The notes beneath the pieces were generated by a model, which had not been told where the DNA came from, searched no databases, and saw only the letters and a list, made by a program, of their open reading frames with translations. From NCBI RefSeq assembly GCF_036226465.1, contig NZ_CP108476.1:7068001-7132000 (forward strand): a DNA stretch of 64,000 nucleotides. The letters are read 5' to 3'. How positions within the stretch are numbered: position 1 is the first letter of the stretch; each line of letters begins with the position of its first letter. The position numbers were made by a program, and so were the translations under genes. Shown piece after piece: positions 1 through 8,715 of the stretch. Source of the stretch: Kitasatospora sp. NBC_01250 (lineage in GTDB: Bacteria > Actinomycetota > Actinomycetes > Streptomycetales > Streptomycetaceae).

Positions 1-106
1 CAGCCCCCGCCTACCACGTCGTCTGACCCCTGGGACGTTCTGCGGCATCCCCCGCAGACCTCCTGTGCACGTCACCCGTTTCCGTTCTGACGAGAGGTGA
101 ACCACC

Positions 107-1795
107 ATGACTGGTGTCGACCGCCGGACCCTGATCGCCCGCGGCGCCGCCGCGGTGGGCGGTGCGGCCGTGGCCGTCGGCCTGCCCGGCGCAGCCTTCG
201 CCGATCCGGCTCCCGCAGCCGGAGCCGCAGCCGCTCCTGCCGCCGCCGCACCACGGGGCGGGGTGACGATCCGGCCCGACGACCCCCGCTACCCACTGCT
301 GACCACGGGCAACAACCAGCGCTTCGTCGCCCGTCCGGACTACGTGCGGATGATCCGCTCCGCCGCCGACGCCGAACAGGCGCTGAGCGAGGCCGTGCAG
401 GCCGGCAAGCGGGTGTCGGTGCGCAGCGGCGGCCACTGCTTCGCCGACTTCACCTGCAACCCGGAGATCGAGGTCATCCTGGACCTCTCCGAGATGACCG
501 GGGTGGACTACGACCCGCGGTTCCGCGCCTTCACCGTCGATCCCGGCTGCCGGCTGCTGAACGTCTACGAGGCGCTGTACAAGGGCTGGGGCGTCACCAT
601 CCCCGGTGGCATCTGCTACAGCGTCGGGGCCGGCGGCCACATCGCCGGCGGCGGCTACGGGCTGCTCTCCCGGGCGCACGGCCTGGTCGCCGACCACCTG
701 TACGCGGTGCAGGTGGTGGTCGTGGACGAGCGCGGGAAGGTGCGGACGGTGGTGGCCACCCGTGAGGCGAACGACCCCAACCGCGACCTCTGGTGGGCGC
801 ACACCGGTGGCGGTGGGGGCAACTTCGGGATCGTGACCAAGTACTGGTTCCGCTCGCCGGACGCCACCGGGACCGACCCCGGGCAGCAGTTGATCGCGCC
901 GCCGTCCGAGGTCCTGGTCAGCGCGGTCGACATCCCCTGGGACCAGCTGACCCAGGCGAGCTTCGCCCGGCTGCTGCAGAACTTCGGTGCCTGGCACGAG
1001 AAGAACAGTGCGCCCGACTCGCCCTACCGCCACCTCAGCAGCCTGTTCAACGTCAGCTCCAAGGCCCATGGCAGCCTCGGCATGTTCACCCAGGTCGACG
1101 CCACCGTGCCCGGAGCCGGACAACTGCTGGACGACTATCTGACGGCGATCACCGCCGGCACCGGCGTCACCCCGCAGGCGCTCACCCGGCCCACCGGGGA
1201 GCTGCCCGCGATGCCGCAGCTGGCCGCGCCGCAGCGGCTGCCCTGGCTCCAGGCCACCCGCCTGGTCGGCACCAACAACCCGGTGATCACCAACCCGACC
1301 TCGCGCGGCGGGCACAAGTCCGCCTACATGCGCCGCAACTTCACCGACCAGCAGGTCGCCACCCTCTACCGGCACCTGAGCGATCCCGGCTTCACGAACC
1401 CGGACACCATGCTGGTGCTGTTCTCCTTCGGCGGCCAGGTGAACGCGGTGGCCCAGGACGCGACCGCGAACGCGCAGCGCGGTTCGGTCTTCAAGATGTG
1501 CTTCCAGACCTTCTGGGCGGACGAGAGCCAGGACGACTTCTACCTCGGCTGGCTGCGCGACCTGTACGAGGACTTCTTCGTCAGCACCGGCGGCGTGCCC
1601 AGGCCCGGCGCGGACACCCAGGGCTGCTACATCAACTATCCCGACCGGGACATGGACGATCCGCGCTACAACCGCTCGGGCGTGCCGTGGTCCACGCTCT
1701 ACTACCAGGACAACTATCCCCGGCTGCAGCAGGTGAAGCGGCGCTGGGACCCGAGCGACCACTTCCGCCACTCGCTCTCCGTCAAGCTGCCCTAG
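107..1795 (+). CDS. Tat-exported FAD-linked oxidase, berberine-bridge (BBE) type
   Basis: This is a 562-residue secreted flavoprotein oxidase. The N-terminus carries a twin-arginine-like signal (DRRTLIARG) followed by an Ala/Gly-rich hydrophobic stretch ending near AFA, which suggests Tat export of the folded enzyme. The FAD-binding-4 domain contains RSGGH with His110 and a GGIC segment with Cys170. That spacing matches the His/Cys pair that binds FAD at two positions in oligosaccharide and BBE-like oxidases. The C-terminus has the BBE signature (INYPD, YYQDNYPRL, WDPSDHFRHSLS). ATG 107 follows a GAGAGGTGA ribosome site. The substrate cannot be read from sequence; a sugar or a secondary metabolite are both plausible. 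A strong hairpin follows the gene, so it is probably monocistronic. Confidence 0.9.
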   Translation: MTGVDRRTLIARGAAAVGGAAVAVGLPGAAFADPAPAAGAAAAPAAAAPRGGVTIRPDDPRYPLLTTGNNQRFVARPDYVRMIRSAADAEQALSEAVQAGKRVSVRSGGHCFADFTCNPEIEVILDLSEMTGVDYDPRFRAFTVDPGCRLLNVYEALYKGWGVTIPGGICYSVGAGGHIAGGGYGLLSRAHGLVADHLYAVQVVVVDERGKVRTVVATREANDPNRDLWWAHTGGGGGNFGIVTKYWFRSPDATGTDPGQQLIAPPSEVLVSAVDIPWDQLTQASFARLLQNFGAWHEKNSAPDSPYRHLSSLFNVSSKAHGSLGMFTQVDATVPGAGQLLDDYLTAITAGTGVTPQALTRPTGELPAMPQLAAPQRLPWLQATRLVGTNNPVITNPTSRGGHKSAYMRRNFTDQQVATLYRHLSDPGFTNPDTMLVLFSFGGQVNAVAQDATANAQRGSVFKMCFQTFWADESQDDFYLGWLRDLYEDFFVSTGGVPRPGADTQGCYINYPDRDMDDPRYNRSGVPWSTLYYQDNYPRLQQVKRRWDPSDHFRHSLSVKLP

Positions 1796-1852
1796 CGTCT
1801 GCCCCAGCCGCCCGCCACCCGCCGCCCAGCCGGCGGCGCACCCTCGCCACCC

Positions 1853-1897
1853 CGAAGAGCCCCGGTCCCCGCAGCACGCGGGAACCGGGGCTCTTCG
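1853..1897. terminator. Strong hairpin terminator after the oxidase gene
   Basis: A perfect 14-bp inverted repeat (1853-1866 and 1884-1897) encloses a 17-base loop about 60 bases after the oxidase stop codon. It can work in either direction. The remaining bases up to 2158 show no convincing gene; the reading frame there is only an in-frame extension upstream of the epimerase. Confidence 0.75.
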
Positions 1898-2158
1898 CCG
1901 TCCGCGCACGGGTGTTCAGGCAGCCCGGACAGTCGGTTGACGCTCACCGGGGCTGCCCGGAAAGCTGTTTCCCGGCCGGTTCCCCAGCGAACGGCCCCGC
2001 CGGTCGCACGTCTCGTCCCGGCGTGTCTCCGCGTCCCACCGCGCTTCCCGCCGCCGCCCCCACGGGGGTGCCCCCTGCCCGCGTTCCGCGGCCTGCGGAC
2101 GGTGCTCCCGAAGCGCGACTGCCGCCCTTCCGTTCCAAGATCGAAGGAAAGAGATTCC

Positions 2159-3355
2159 ATGCGGTCGATAGCCATCGTTCTCGGCACCCGCCCGGAAGCG
2201 ATCAAGTTCGCTCCGGTGATCCGGGCTCTCAAGGACGACCCACGCTTCCTTCCCACCGTCGTGTCGACCGGGCAGCACCGCCAGATGCTGGACGAGACCC
2301 TGCAGGCCTTCGGTCTGCGGGCCGACGTCGACCTCGGGATCATGGCGCCCCGGCAGACCCTGTCCCAGGTCACCTACCGCTCGCTGGCGGGTCTGGAGGA
2401 GCTGTTCCGCACGCACCCCGCCGAGGCGGTGCTGGTGCACGGCGACACCGCCACCACGGTGGCCGGCGCGCTGGCCGCCTTCCACCACGGGATCCCGCTG
2501 GTGCACGTCGAGGCCGGCCTGCGCAGCGGCCGGCTGTCCTCCCCGTTCCCGGAGGAGGGCAACCGGCGCCTGGTCGCCCAGCTCGCTGCCCTGCACCTCG
2601 CGCCGACCCCCGGCAACCGGGTCAACCTGCTGCGCGAAGGCGTCGACCCGAGCACGGTGGTGGTCACCGGCAACACGGTGATCGACGCCCTGCGGTGGGC
2701 CGGCGGCCAGGCCCGCTCGTACGGCCACCCGGCCATCGAGGACCTGGACAGCGACCCGCGCCGGGTCGTCCTGGCCTCCGCGCACCGTCGTGACGCCTGG
2801 CCTCAACTTCCCGAGATAGCAGCGGCGTTGGCGCAGATCGCGAACGAGCCCGGGGTGCGGGTCGTGGTGCCGCTGCACCGCAACCCGGCGGTCCGCGAGG
2901 CGATGCTGGGCGGCATCGGCGGCCACCCGAACATCACCGTCGTCGACCCGCTGCCCTACCTGGGCTTCTGCAAGCTGATGCGGCGTGCCGACGTGATCGT
3001 CTCGGACAGCAGCGGCTCCCAGGAGGAGGGGCCGGCGCTGGGCAAGCCCACCCTGGTGCTCGCCGACGTCACCGAGCGCTCCGAGGCGGTGGTGGCCGGC
3101 ACCGCCCGGCTGGTCGGCAAGACCACCGAGCGGATCGTGGCCGAGACGCTGCGGCTGCTGCGCAGCGAGCAGGAGTACGCGCGGATGGCGAGCGCGGCCA
3201 ACCCGTACGGTGACGGCCGGGCCACCGAGCGGACCGTGGCCGCGCTCGCGCACTTCTTCGGCGAGGGGCCGGCGGTGACGCCGTTCGTCCCGGCGGTCCA
3301 GGTGGACGAACTCGCCACGGAGCTGGCCCGTTCCGCCGACTACGTCCCGGCGTGA
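2159..3355 (+). CDS. wecB: Non-hydrolysing UDP-N-acetylglucosamine 2-epimerase
   Basis: This 398-residue cytoplasmic enzyme of the WecB/MnaA family interconverts UDP-GlcNAc and UDP-ManNAc. It starts with the family opening GTRPEAIKFAPVI, has the segment FPEEGNRRL, HRR in the central region, and SDSSGSQEE near the UDP-binding C-terminal half. The length is normal. The frame is open far upstream, but ATG 2159 is preceded by GAAGGAAAG and begins exactly at the conserved beta strand, so it is the likely start. The stop overlaps the GTG of the next gene by four bases, indicating translational coupling. It is the first gene of a four-gene carbohydrate cluster; no cell-wall polymer genes lie nearby, so a specialised sugar product is more likely than teichoic acid synthesis. 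Confidence 0.9.
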   Translation: MRSIAIVLGTRPEAIKFAPVIRALKDDPRFLPTVVSTGQHRQMLDETLQAFGLRADVDLGIMAPRQTLSQVTYRSLAGLEELFRTHPAEAVLVHGDTATTVAGALAAFHHGIPLVHVEAGLRSGRLSSPFPEEGNRRLVAQLAALHLAPTPGNRVNLLREGVDPSTVVVTGNTVIDALRWAGGQARSYGHPAIEDLDSDPRRVVLASAHRRDAWPQLPEIAAALAQIANEPGVRVVVPLHRNPAVREAMLGGIGGHPNITVVDPLPYLGFCKLMRRADVIVSDSSGSQEEGPALGKPTLVLADVTERSEAVVAGTARLVGKTTERIVAETLRLLRSEQEYARMASAANPYGDGRATERTVAALAHFFGEGPAVTPFVPAVQVDELATELARSADYVPA

Positions 3356-4173
3356 GCGCCATGACCACCACGAACGCCATGACCACCACGAACGCCGTGA
3401 CCGCCACGACAGCCGTGACCGCCACGACAGCCTTGACCACCACGCCCGCCGCGGCCGCGCCCGCCCGGACCGCCAACCGCATCCGCCCGCTCGCCCTCGG
3501 CGGAGCGCAGGTCGAGGCGCTGGTGGTCCGGGACGCCGAGGACTTCCCGGTCGAGGGCCGCACGATCGTGGTCAACGCCGGGGCCCACCCGGCCCCGCTC
3601 GCCGGGACACCGCGCACCGTGATCCCGCCGCTCGCCTCCACCGTCCTGGTCGACGCCACCGTCGCCCGCGCCGAGCTGCTGGTGCTGGTGCGGGTCCGTG
3701 AGCAGCGGCCCGCCGCCGTGATCCTCGCGGAGCCCGGTTGGGCCCGGCTGGCGGACCTGCTGCCGGGCTTCCCCCGCGACACCCCGCTGTGGCGCGGCCC
3801 GCAGGACGACCTCGGTGCCGTCGAGCTGGACCCGGCGCGACTGCTCGGCGGGAGCCGGAGCACCGAGCAGCCACGGGAGTTCGGAGTCCGTGTGAACCTC
3901 TGGTTCGCGCCGGCGGGCACCGACTGCGGGCTGCACGACCGGCACCCGTTCCTGGAGGTGCACACCCAGGTCCAGGGCACCGGCCGGATGCAGACGTTCC
4001 GGGCCGAGGACCACGCCACGCTCCGCCAGGACGTCCTGATGAGCCCCGGCCACACGCACGACCCGTTCTGCGACCTCGGCCCGGACGGTGCCTTCCGCTA
4101 CCCCTGGCACCAGTACCGCGCCGACACCGACAGCCTCTGGCTGGCCGTCGAGTACCACGCCCGACAGTCCTGA
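3352..4173 (+). CDS. Cupin protein, candidate aldos-2-ulose dehydratase cupin half
   Basis: A 273-residue protein with no signal peptide. Residues 1-33 are a low-complexity Thr/Ala tail encoded by repeats. The C-terminal third has a metal-cupin-like pattern: GLHDRHPFLEVHTQ with several His and Glu residues, then GTGRMQTF, MSPGHTHDPF and a final WLAVEYH strand. The HDRHPFLEVH and SPGHTH segments recall the cupin part of fungal aldos-2-ulose dehydratase/isomerase, a zinc enzyme that dehydrates glucosone or 1,5-anhydrofructose. The propeller-domain counterpart of that fungal enzyme is the next gene, which supports the idea. The assignment rests on remembered family features, not on an alignment. 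GTG 3352 overlaps the epimerase stop, but ATG 3361 or 3379 could also serve as the start. Confidence 0.6.
   Translation: MSAMTTTNAMTTTNAVTATTAVTATTALTTTPAAAAPARTANRIRPLALGGAQVEALVVRDAEDFPVEGRTIVVNAGAHPAPLAGTPRTVIPPLASTVLVDATVARAELLVLVRVREQRPAAVILAEPGWARLADLLPGFPRDTPLWRGPQDDLGAVELDPARLLGGSRSTEQPREFGVRVNLWFAPAGTDCGLHDRHPFLEVHTQVQGTGRMQTFRAEDHATLRQDVLMSPGHTHDPFCDLGPDGAFRYPWHQYRADTDSLWLAVEYHARQS
3361..3450 (+). repeat. Five 18-base units, each opening with a start codon
   Basis: Five consecutive 18-base units (3361, 3379, 3397, 3415, 3433) begin in frame with ATG, ATG, GTG, GTG and TTG. They encode MTTTNA, MTTTNA, VTATTA, VTATTA and LTTTPA. Units 1 and 2 are identical, as are units 3 and 4; unit 5 has diverged. 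The array forms the N-terminus of the cupin gene. Confidence 0.9.
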
Positions 4174-4205
4174 TCCCTCGTCAATCCCTCCCAGGAGCAA
4201 GCACC

Positions 4206-5459
4206 ATGACCGACAAGGACACCCCCGCCATCCGTGCCCCCAGATTCACCCCGGAGATCGTCGCCGACCAACTGCGGGACGGCTATTGGCTGGAGGCGCC
4301 CGACCTCGACCAGGACGGCCGCCCCGACCTGTTCGGCTACGGCCTGCGGCTCGGTGAGATCTACTGGTACCAGAACGACGGCCAGTGGACCCGCCGGCTG
4401 ATCGCCGACCGGATCCCGATGCCGGTCGGTTCCGACTACGCCGACATCACCGGCAACGGCGAGCCCGACGTCATCGTCTGCTACGACCTCTACGGCCCGA
4501 TCGGCACCATCCACGACGCCAACACCACGGGTGGGAAGATCGACTGGCTGGAGAACCCGGGCAGCCCGGACAAGGACGAGTCGCGCTGGCAGCGGCACTA
4601 CGTCGGCCGGGCGACCGGGATGCACCGGCTGCGCGTCGGCCACTTCACCCAGACCGAGCGGCTGGAGATCATCGGCCTGCCGATCGTCGCCAAGGAGGAC
4701 GTGCACGCGGTGCTGCCGGTGGTGCTCTTCACCCAGCCCGACGACGTCCGCAACGCCGCCGAGTGGCCGATGACCGTCATCGACGACACCCACTTCCGCA
4801 TGATCCACGGCGCCGAGAAGAAGGCCGGCCTGATCCCGGGATCGGACCTCGACTCGCTGCTGCTCGCCTCCGACGAGGGCGTCACCTGGCTGCACTACGA
4901 CACCGCGGTCGGCGAGTGGGTGCGCACCCTGATCGGCACCGGCGAGCTCACCCAGTTCCCGCAGACCGGCTTCCGGGGCAGCGGCGACCTCAACGCCGGC
5001 CGGATCGGCGACGACCCGATGGCGTACGTGGCCGCGATCGAGCCCTTCCACGGCAATACGGTGGCCGTCTACACCAAGGCCGAGGAGGGGCCGGCCGACC
5101 AGGTGCCCTGGCGCCGCGTGCTGCTCGACGTGTACGGCGACCCCAACGAGAACGGCGAGGGTCCGGGCCACCAGATCGTCTGCGCCGACTTCGACGGGGA
5201 CGGCGAGGAGGAGTTCCTGGTCGCGCTGCGCGGCCCCTGGCCCTGGCAGGGCGTCATGTACTACAAGGCCGTGGACCTGGCGAACGGCGTCTGGGCCAAG
5301 TGGCGGGTCAGCGACGAGTCGGTGGCCCGGATCGCGACCGCCGACTTCAACGGCGACGGCCGGCTCGACTTCGCCACCATCGCCTACTCGGTGCAGAACT
5401 ACTACGTCGCCCAGGACGCCAAGGTCATGCTCTACCGCAACGAGATCGGCACCGACTGA
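4206..5459 (+). CDS. FG-GAP/VCBS beta-propeller protein, candidate aldos-2-ulose dehydratase propeller half
   Basis: A 417-residue protein made of repeated propeller blades. Calcium-loop-like motifs recur: DLDQDGRPD, DITGNGEPD, DFDGDGEEE and DFNGDGRLD. Weaker blades lie between them (VGHFTQTERLEI, LDSLLLASDEGV). Seven blades are plausible. Unlike most VCBS proteins it has no signal peptide or anchor, so it is predicted cytoplasmic. His residues in THFRMIHG, EPFHGN and GPGHQIV are possible metal ligands. Fungal aldos-2-ulose dehydratase/isomerase combines a seven-bladed propeller with cupin folds in one chain; here the two would be separate neighbouring genes 32 bases apart. ATG 4206 follows CCAGGAG. 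The structural class is clear, the enzymatic role is inferred. Confidence 0.7.
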   Translation: MTDKDTPAIRAPRFTPEIVADQLRDGYWLEAPDLDQDGRPDLFGYGLRLGEIYWYQNDGQWTRRLIADRIPMPVGSDYADITGNGEPDVIVCYDLYGPIGTIHDANTTGGKIDWLENPGSPDKDESRWQRHYVGRATGMHRLRVGHFTQTERLEIIGLPIVAKEDVHAVLPVVLFTQPDDVRNAAEWPMTVIDDTHFRMIHGAEKKAGLIPGSDLDSLLLASDEGVTWLHYDTAVGEWVRTLIGTGELTQFPQTGFRGSGDLNAGRIGDDPMAYVAAIEPFHGNTVAVYTKAEEGPADQVPWRRVLLDVYGDPNENGEGPGHQIVCADFDGDGEEEFLVALRGPWPWQGVMYYKAVDLANGVWAKWRVSDESVARIATADFNGDGRLDFATIAYSVQNYYVAQDAKVMLYRNEIGTD

Positions 5460-5469
5460 CGCACGGCTC

Positions 5470-5500
5470 GGGCGGGGCGGCCACGGCAGCCGCCCCGCCC
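5470..5500 (+). terminator. Hairpin between propeller and acyltransferase genes
   Basis: A 12-bp perfect inverted repeat (5470-5481 and 5489-5500) with a short loop lies just after the propeller stop. No T-run follows, so it may terminate or merely attenuate transcription into the acyltransferase gene. Confidence 0.55.
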
Positions 5501-5583
5501 TGCCGTGGGCGCGCCCTCGGGACGCCCCCGCACGCCGTTCATGTGCCCCCTCACCTCCGACCGCCAGAAAGGCGCCCATCGCC

Positions 5584-6909
5584 ATGCCCCGAACCGCGGT
5601 GAGCGGCCCCGACACCGGGCCGGCCCCCACCACCCGACCGCCCCTGCTCTCCCTGACCGGGTTGCGCTTCCTCGCCGCCCTGCTGGTCTTCTGCTTCCAC
5701 TCCTCGCTGTTCAACTCCCCGATCCCGCCGAACGGTCCGATCAACCCGTTCGCCGACCACGGGGTCGCGAACGCGGTCGAGACGCTCTTCAGCAAGGCCG
5801 GCTACGTGGGGGTGTCGTTCTTCTTCGTGCTCAGCGGTTTCCTGCTCGCCTGGTCGCACCGGCCCGGCGGGCGGATGACCGCCTTCTGGCGGCGCCGGCT
5901 GGTGAAGATCTTCCCCAACCACCTCGCGGTCTTCGCCGTCGCGATGCTGCTCTTCGCGGGCAAGGCCGTGCACGGGGTTCTCGACTGGCTGCCGAACCTC
6001 TTCCTGGTGCACACCTTCTTCCCCCAGGCGTCCGTCAACCTCAGTGTCAGTCCGCCCAGTTGGTCGCTCGGCAGTGAGCTGCTGTTCTACCTGCTCTTCC
6101 CGCTGCTCATCGGGCCGGTGCGCCGGATCGCCGAGCGGCGGCTGTACTGGTGGGCCGCGGTGATGGTCGCCGGGACGGTCGGCGTCCAGCTGGTCACCCA
6201 GTTCCTGATCCCCGACACCCCGAAGTCGGCCATCACGCCCGTCTCGGACCTCCAGTTCTGGTTCGGCTACCTCTTCCCGCCCGGCCGTCTCTTCGAGTTC
6301 GTGCTCGGCATGCTGCTCGCCCGGATCGTCGCCGCCGGGCGCTGGCCGCGCCCGCTGGGCGTGCGGGTCAGCGTGCTGCTGCTGGCCGCCGGTTACGGCG
6401 CCGCGCTGCTGGTGCCCTTCCAGTACAGCTTCGTGGTCGCCACCATCGTGCCGATCGGCGCGCTGATCAGCGCGGTGGCCGCCGCCGACCAGGCGGGCCG
6501 GCGCACCGGGCTGAACGGCCGGGTCATGGTGCGCCTGGGGGAGATCTCCTTCGGCTTCTACCTGGTGCAGGGCGTCACCATCTTCTGGCTGCGCCTGCAG
6601 TTGGGGTCCGGCTCGCACAGCGTGCCGGTCGGGCTGGGCATGCTCGCGCTGTTCCTCGCGGTCACCCTGGCCGGTGGCTGGGCGCTGTGGCGCTTCGTCG
6701 AGATGCCGGCCATGCGCCGCTTCAGCCGCGCCCGCCGGCGTTCGACGGCGGTGACACCGACGGCTGGTGCCGGAGCCGCCGCCGGAGCCGCTGCTGGTGC
6801 CGGCGCTGGTGCTGGTGCCGGCGTCGCTGCGGACAGTGCCGCCGCCGGAGCCGGTGCGGACGCTGCCGCCACCGCGCTGCCGGTCGGGTCGTCCCCGGCA
6901 CCCTCCTGA
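5584..6909 (+). CDS. Acyltransferase-3 family membrane protein (OafA/YrhL type)
   Basis: A 441-residue integral membrane O-acyltransferase that would transfer an acyl group to a sugar or other hydroxyl. The family start is clear: LTGLRFLAALLVFCFHSS with the catalytic His, then FFFVLSGFLLAW and RRRLVKIFPNH. About ten hydrophobic helices follow, including SWSLGSELLFYLLFPLL and a late FYLVQGVTIFWL. The C-terminal ~70 residues are a soluble Ala/Gly/Pro-rich tail with no recognisable domain. ATG 5584 has only a weak upstream AAAGG. The hairpin at 5470 separates it from the propeller gene, so it may be partly uncoupled. Its likely job is acylation of the product made by the upstream sugar genes; this is inference from position. 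Confidence 0.88.
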   Translation: MPRTAVSGPDTGPAPTTRPPLLSLTGLRFLAALLVFCFHSSLFNSPIPPNGPINPFADHGVANAVETLFSKAGYVGVSFFFVLSGFLLAWSHRPGGRMTAFWRRRLVKIFPNHLAVFAVAMLLFAGKAVHGVLDWLPNLFLVHTFFPQASVNLSVSPPSWSLGSELLFYLLFPLLIGPVRRIAERRLYWWAAVMVAGTVGVQLVTQFLIPDTPKSAITPVSDLQFWFGYLFPPGRLFEFVLGMLLARIVAAGRWPRPLGVRVSVLLLAAGYGAALLVPFQYSFVVATIVPIGALISAVAAADQAGRRTGLNGRVMVRLGEISFGFYLVQGVTIFWLRLQLGSGSHSVPVGLGMLALFLAVTLAGGWALWRFVEMPAMRRFSRARRRSTAVTPTAGAGAAAGAAAGAGAGAGAGVAADSAAAGAGADAAATALPVGSSPAPS

Positions 6910-6932
6910 GCACCGGCTCGCCGCGGCACGCA

Positions 6933-6979
6933 GAAGCCGGCTGCCGCCGCCCCCGTTCGGGGCGGCGGCAGCCGGCTTC
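6933..6979. terminator. Bidirectional terminator between convergent genes
   Basis: A perfect 21-bp inverted repeat (6933-6953 and 6959-6979) with a five-base loop sits between the convergent acyltransferase and LLM oxidoreductase genes. Stem length and location make it a convincing two-way terminator. Confidence 0.85.
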
Positions 6980-6987
6980 GTCAGCTG

Positions 6988-8025
6988 TCAGCAGGCCCGC
7001 AGCACCGGGCCCGCGTCCGGCGTCGGCGCCGGTGCGCCGTCCAGCGCGAACACCTCGGCGAGCAGCTCGTAGGAGCGCAGCCGGTCCGCCGGATCCGCGG
7101 TGAGCGTGTTGACGATGAGCTCGTCCACCTGGTGCTCGGCCGCCAGCGCGGTGAGCTGCCGGTGCACCTGCTCCGGCGTCCCCGACACCAGGGCCGCACT
7201 GTTGGCCAGCGCCCGCTCGGTCTCCGCCCCCGTCCAGCGGTGGTGACGCGTGGTGTGGGCGGAGGGCAGCGGCAGGTCGTGGCCGAGGTCCTTGCGGCTG
7301 CGCCACAGCAGCATCGCCTGCGCCAGCAGCTCGGCCCTGGCCGCGGTGTCCGCGGTGACCACCCGCACGGCCAGCGCGGCCGTCGGCCGCGCCGTGCCGG
7401 CGGCCGGGCGGGTGAGGGCCGGGCCGGCGAGGGCGGCCACCTCCGCCGGCCGCGCCGCGAGGCCGTGCCGGTAGGTCTCGAACGCGGCGCGCCCGGTACG
7501 CGGGTTGAGGAAGTGCGCGAAGGCGAAGTCGCTGCCCGCCTCGCCGGCCAGCTCGGCCGAGCCGGTGCCGGCCCCCAGCAGCCACAGCCTGGGCGGCAGC
7601 ACCCCGCGCGGCACCGTCGGCTCGAAGGGCTCCACCAGGCCCAGGTGGTCCCGCAGTTCGGCGAGCTGCCGGGGGAACTGGTGCGCGGGACCGCCCGCGC
7701 GGCCGATGCCCAGGTCCACCCGCCCCGGGTACAACGCGGACAGCACGCCGAAGACCTCCGCCACCTTCAGCGCGGGGTAGCGCGGCAGCAGGACCCCGCC
7801 GGTGCCGATCCGCATCCGCTCGGTGGCGCCCAGCAGCGCGGTGGCCAGGATTTCCGGGGCGGTGCCGGCGAAGCCCGGCGAACCGTGGTGCTCGGCCGTC
7901 CAGTAGCGGGTGAAGCCCAGCGGGTCGAGGGCGCGTGCCAGCTCCACCGAGGAGCGCAGCGCCAGGTCCCCGGAGGAGTGCTCGCCGACCGGCGTCTGGT
8001 CGAGGACCGACAGGCGCAGCGTCAT
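6988..8025 (-). CDS. LLM-class flavin-dependent oxidoreductase
   Basis: A 345-residue luciferase-like monooxygenase (TIM-barrel, FMN or F420-dependent). Diagnostic parts are SVLDQTPVGE at the N-terminus, RYWTAEHHG, IGTGGVLLPRYPALKVAE, the GRVDLGIGRAGG segment, LGAGTGSAELAGEAGSDFAFAHFL, and the C-terminal VSGTPEQVHRQLTALA with DELIVNTLT. This pattern fits the MsnO8-like subgroup common in actinomycetes. ATG at 8025 follows AGGAGGAG, and its ATGA overlaps the stop of the preceding gene, so it is co-translated with it. It is the last gene of a minus-strand operon after an alpha/beta hydrolase and an unknown protein. The substrate is not evident. Confidence 0.9.
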   Translation of the reverse strand: MTLRLSVLDQTPVGEHSSGDLALRSSVELARALDPLGFTRYWTAEHHGSPGFAGTAPEILATALLGATERMRIGTGGVLLPRYPALKVAEVFGVLSALYPGRVDLGIGRAGGPAHQFPRQLAELRDHLGLVEPFEPTVPRGVLPPRLWLLGAGTGSAELAGEAGSDFAFAHFLNPRTGRAAFETYRHGLAARPAEVAALAGPALTRPAAGTARPTAALAVRVVTADTAARAELLAQAMLLWRSRKDLGHDLPLPSAHTTRHHRWTGAETERALANSAALVSGTPEQVHRQLTALAAEHQVDELIVNTLTADPADRLRSYELLAEVFALDGAPAPTPDAGPVLRAC

Positions 8026-8561
8026 GCCCGCTCCTCCTCGGCCGGGGCGGACGCGGCATCGGCCATGGTGGCCGGCACGATCCGGTAGTCCCGCTCGAAC
8101 ACCAGGTTGTGCAGGTCGGCGGCGGCGATCGCGCGCAGCGTGGGCAGCTCGGCGGCGGCCTGCTCGTCGGTGAACACGTTCAGCGGCCACTCGCCGACCG
8201 TGGCGCCGCGCACGTGCGGGTGATGGAATCCGGTGCCGTAGTGCGCGAGCAGGGTGATCGGATCGATCCCCGTCTCGCGCTGCTCGGCCCAGGACAGCCG
8301 CCAGGCGGCGTAGACGCCGCCGTCCGGTCCGCGGCGGACACCGGTCGCGGTCAACTCGCCGCGGCCCAGCAGCAGCCGCTCGTCGAGCTCGCGCAGCGCC
8401 TGGCGGGCGTACGGGTCGAGCAGGGCGACGGCGGCCTCGAAGAGCCGCTCCTTGCCGCCGCGGGAGACGGCGTCGCCGTGGGTGCCGTCCCGCAGGTCGG
8501 CGAAGTGCCTCAGCAGGCCGTCGAGTTCGGCCGGGGACGAGGTCCGGGCAGGGGAGTTCAT
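8022..8561 (-). CDS. Conserved protein of unknown function in hydrolase-LLM operon
   Basis: A 179-residue soluble protein with no family I can name. It is helix-rich in the first half (GLLRHFADLRDG, RLFEAAVALLDPYARQALRELDERLLLGRG) and then has a beta-rich part ending in LHNLVFERDYRIVPAT. No signal peptide, membrane segment or cofactor motif is visible. ATG 8561 was chosen because GGAGA lies just upstream; the open frame extends further but the extra residues look random. The stop overlaps the start of the LLM oxidoreductase gene, so the two products probably act in the same process. Confidence 0.7.
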   Translation of the reverse strand: MNSPARTSSPAELDGLLRHFADLRDGTHGDAVSRGGKERLFEAAVALLDPYARQALRELDERLLLGRGELTATGVRRGPDGGVYAAWRLSWAEQRETGIDPITLLAHYGTGFHHPHVRGATVGEWPLNVFTDEQAAAELPTLRAIAAADLHNLVFERDYRIVPATMADAASAPAEEERA

Positions 8562-8715
8562 CGGGTCTCCGTAAGGTGTCGGGCAGCCCGGGAGAGCCGG
8601 GCGCGATTGATCGGGGCTCGCGGTGCGGGGCACGGGGGAACGCGGCTCGCCGGGCGGGGCAGGGCGAAGGCGAAGCGGGGCATGGGACGGGGCGGTGGGT
8701 CGGCGACGGGCCGGC

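Noticed and set aside
11..1909. A long open frame antisense to the flavin oxidase gene
   Set aside because: It is Arg/Gly/Val-rich, lacks any family pattern and is the expected shadow of a high-GC gene; the plus-strand gene has clear motifs. The same applies to the long antisense frames opposite the epimerase, propeller, methylase and type I genes.
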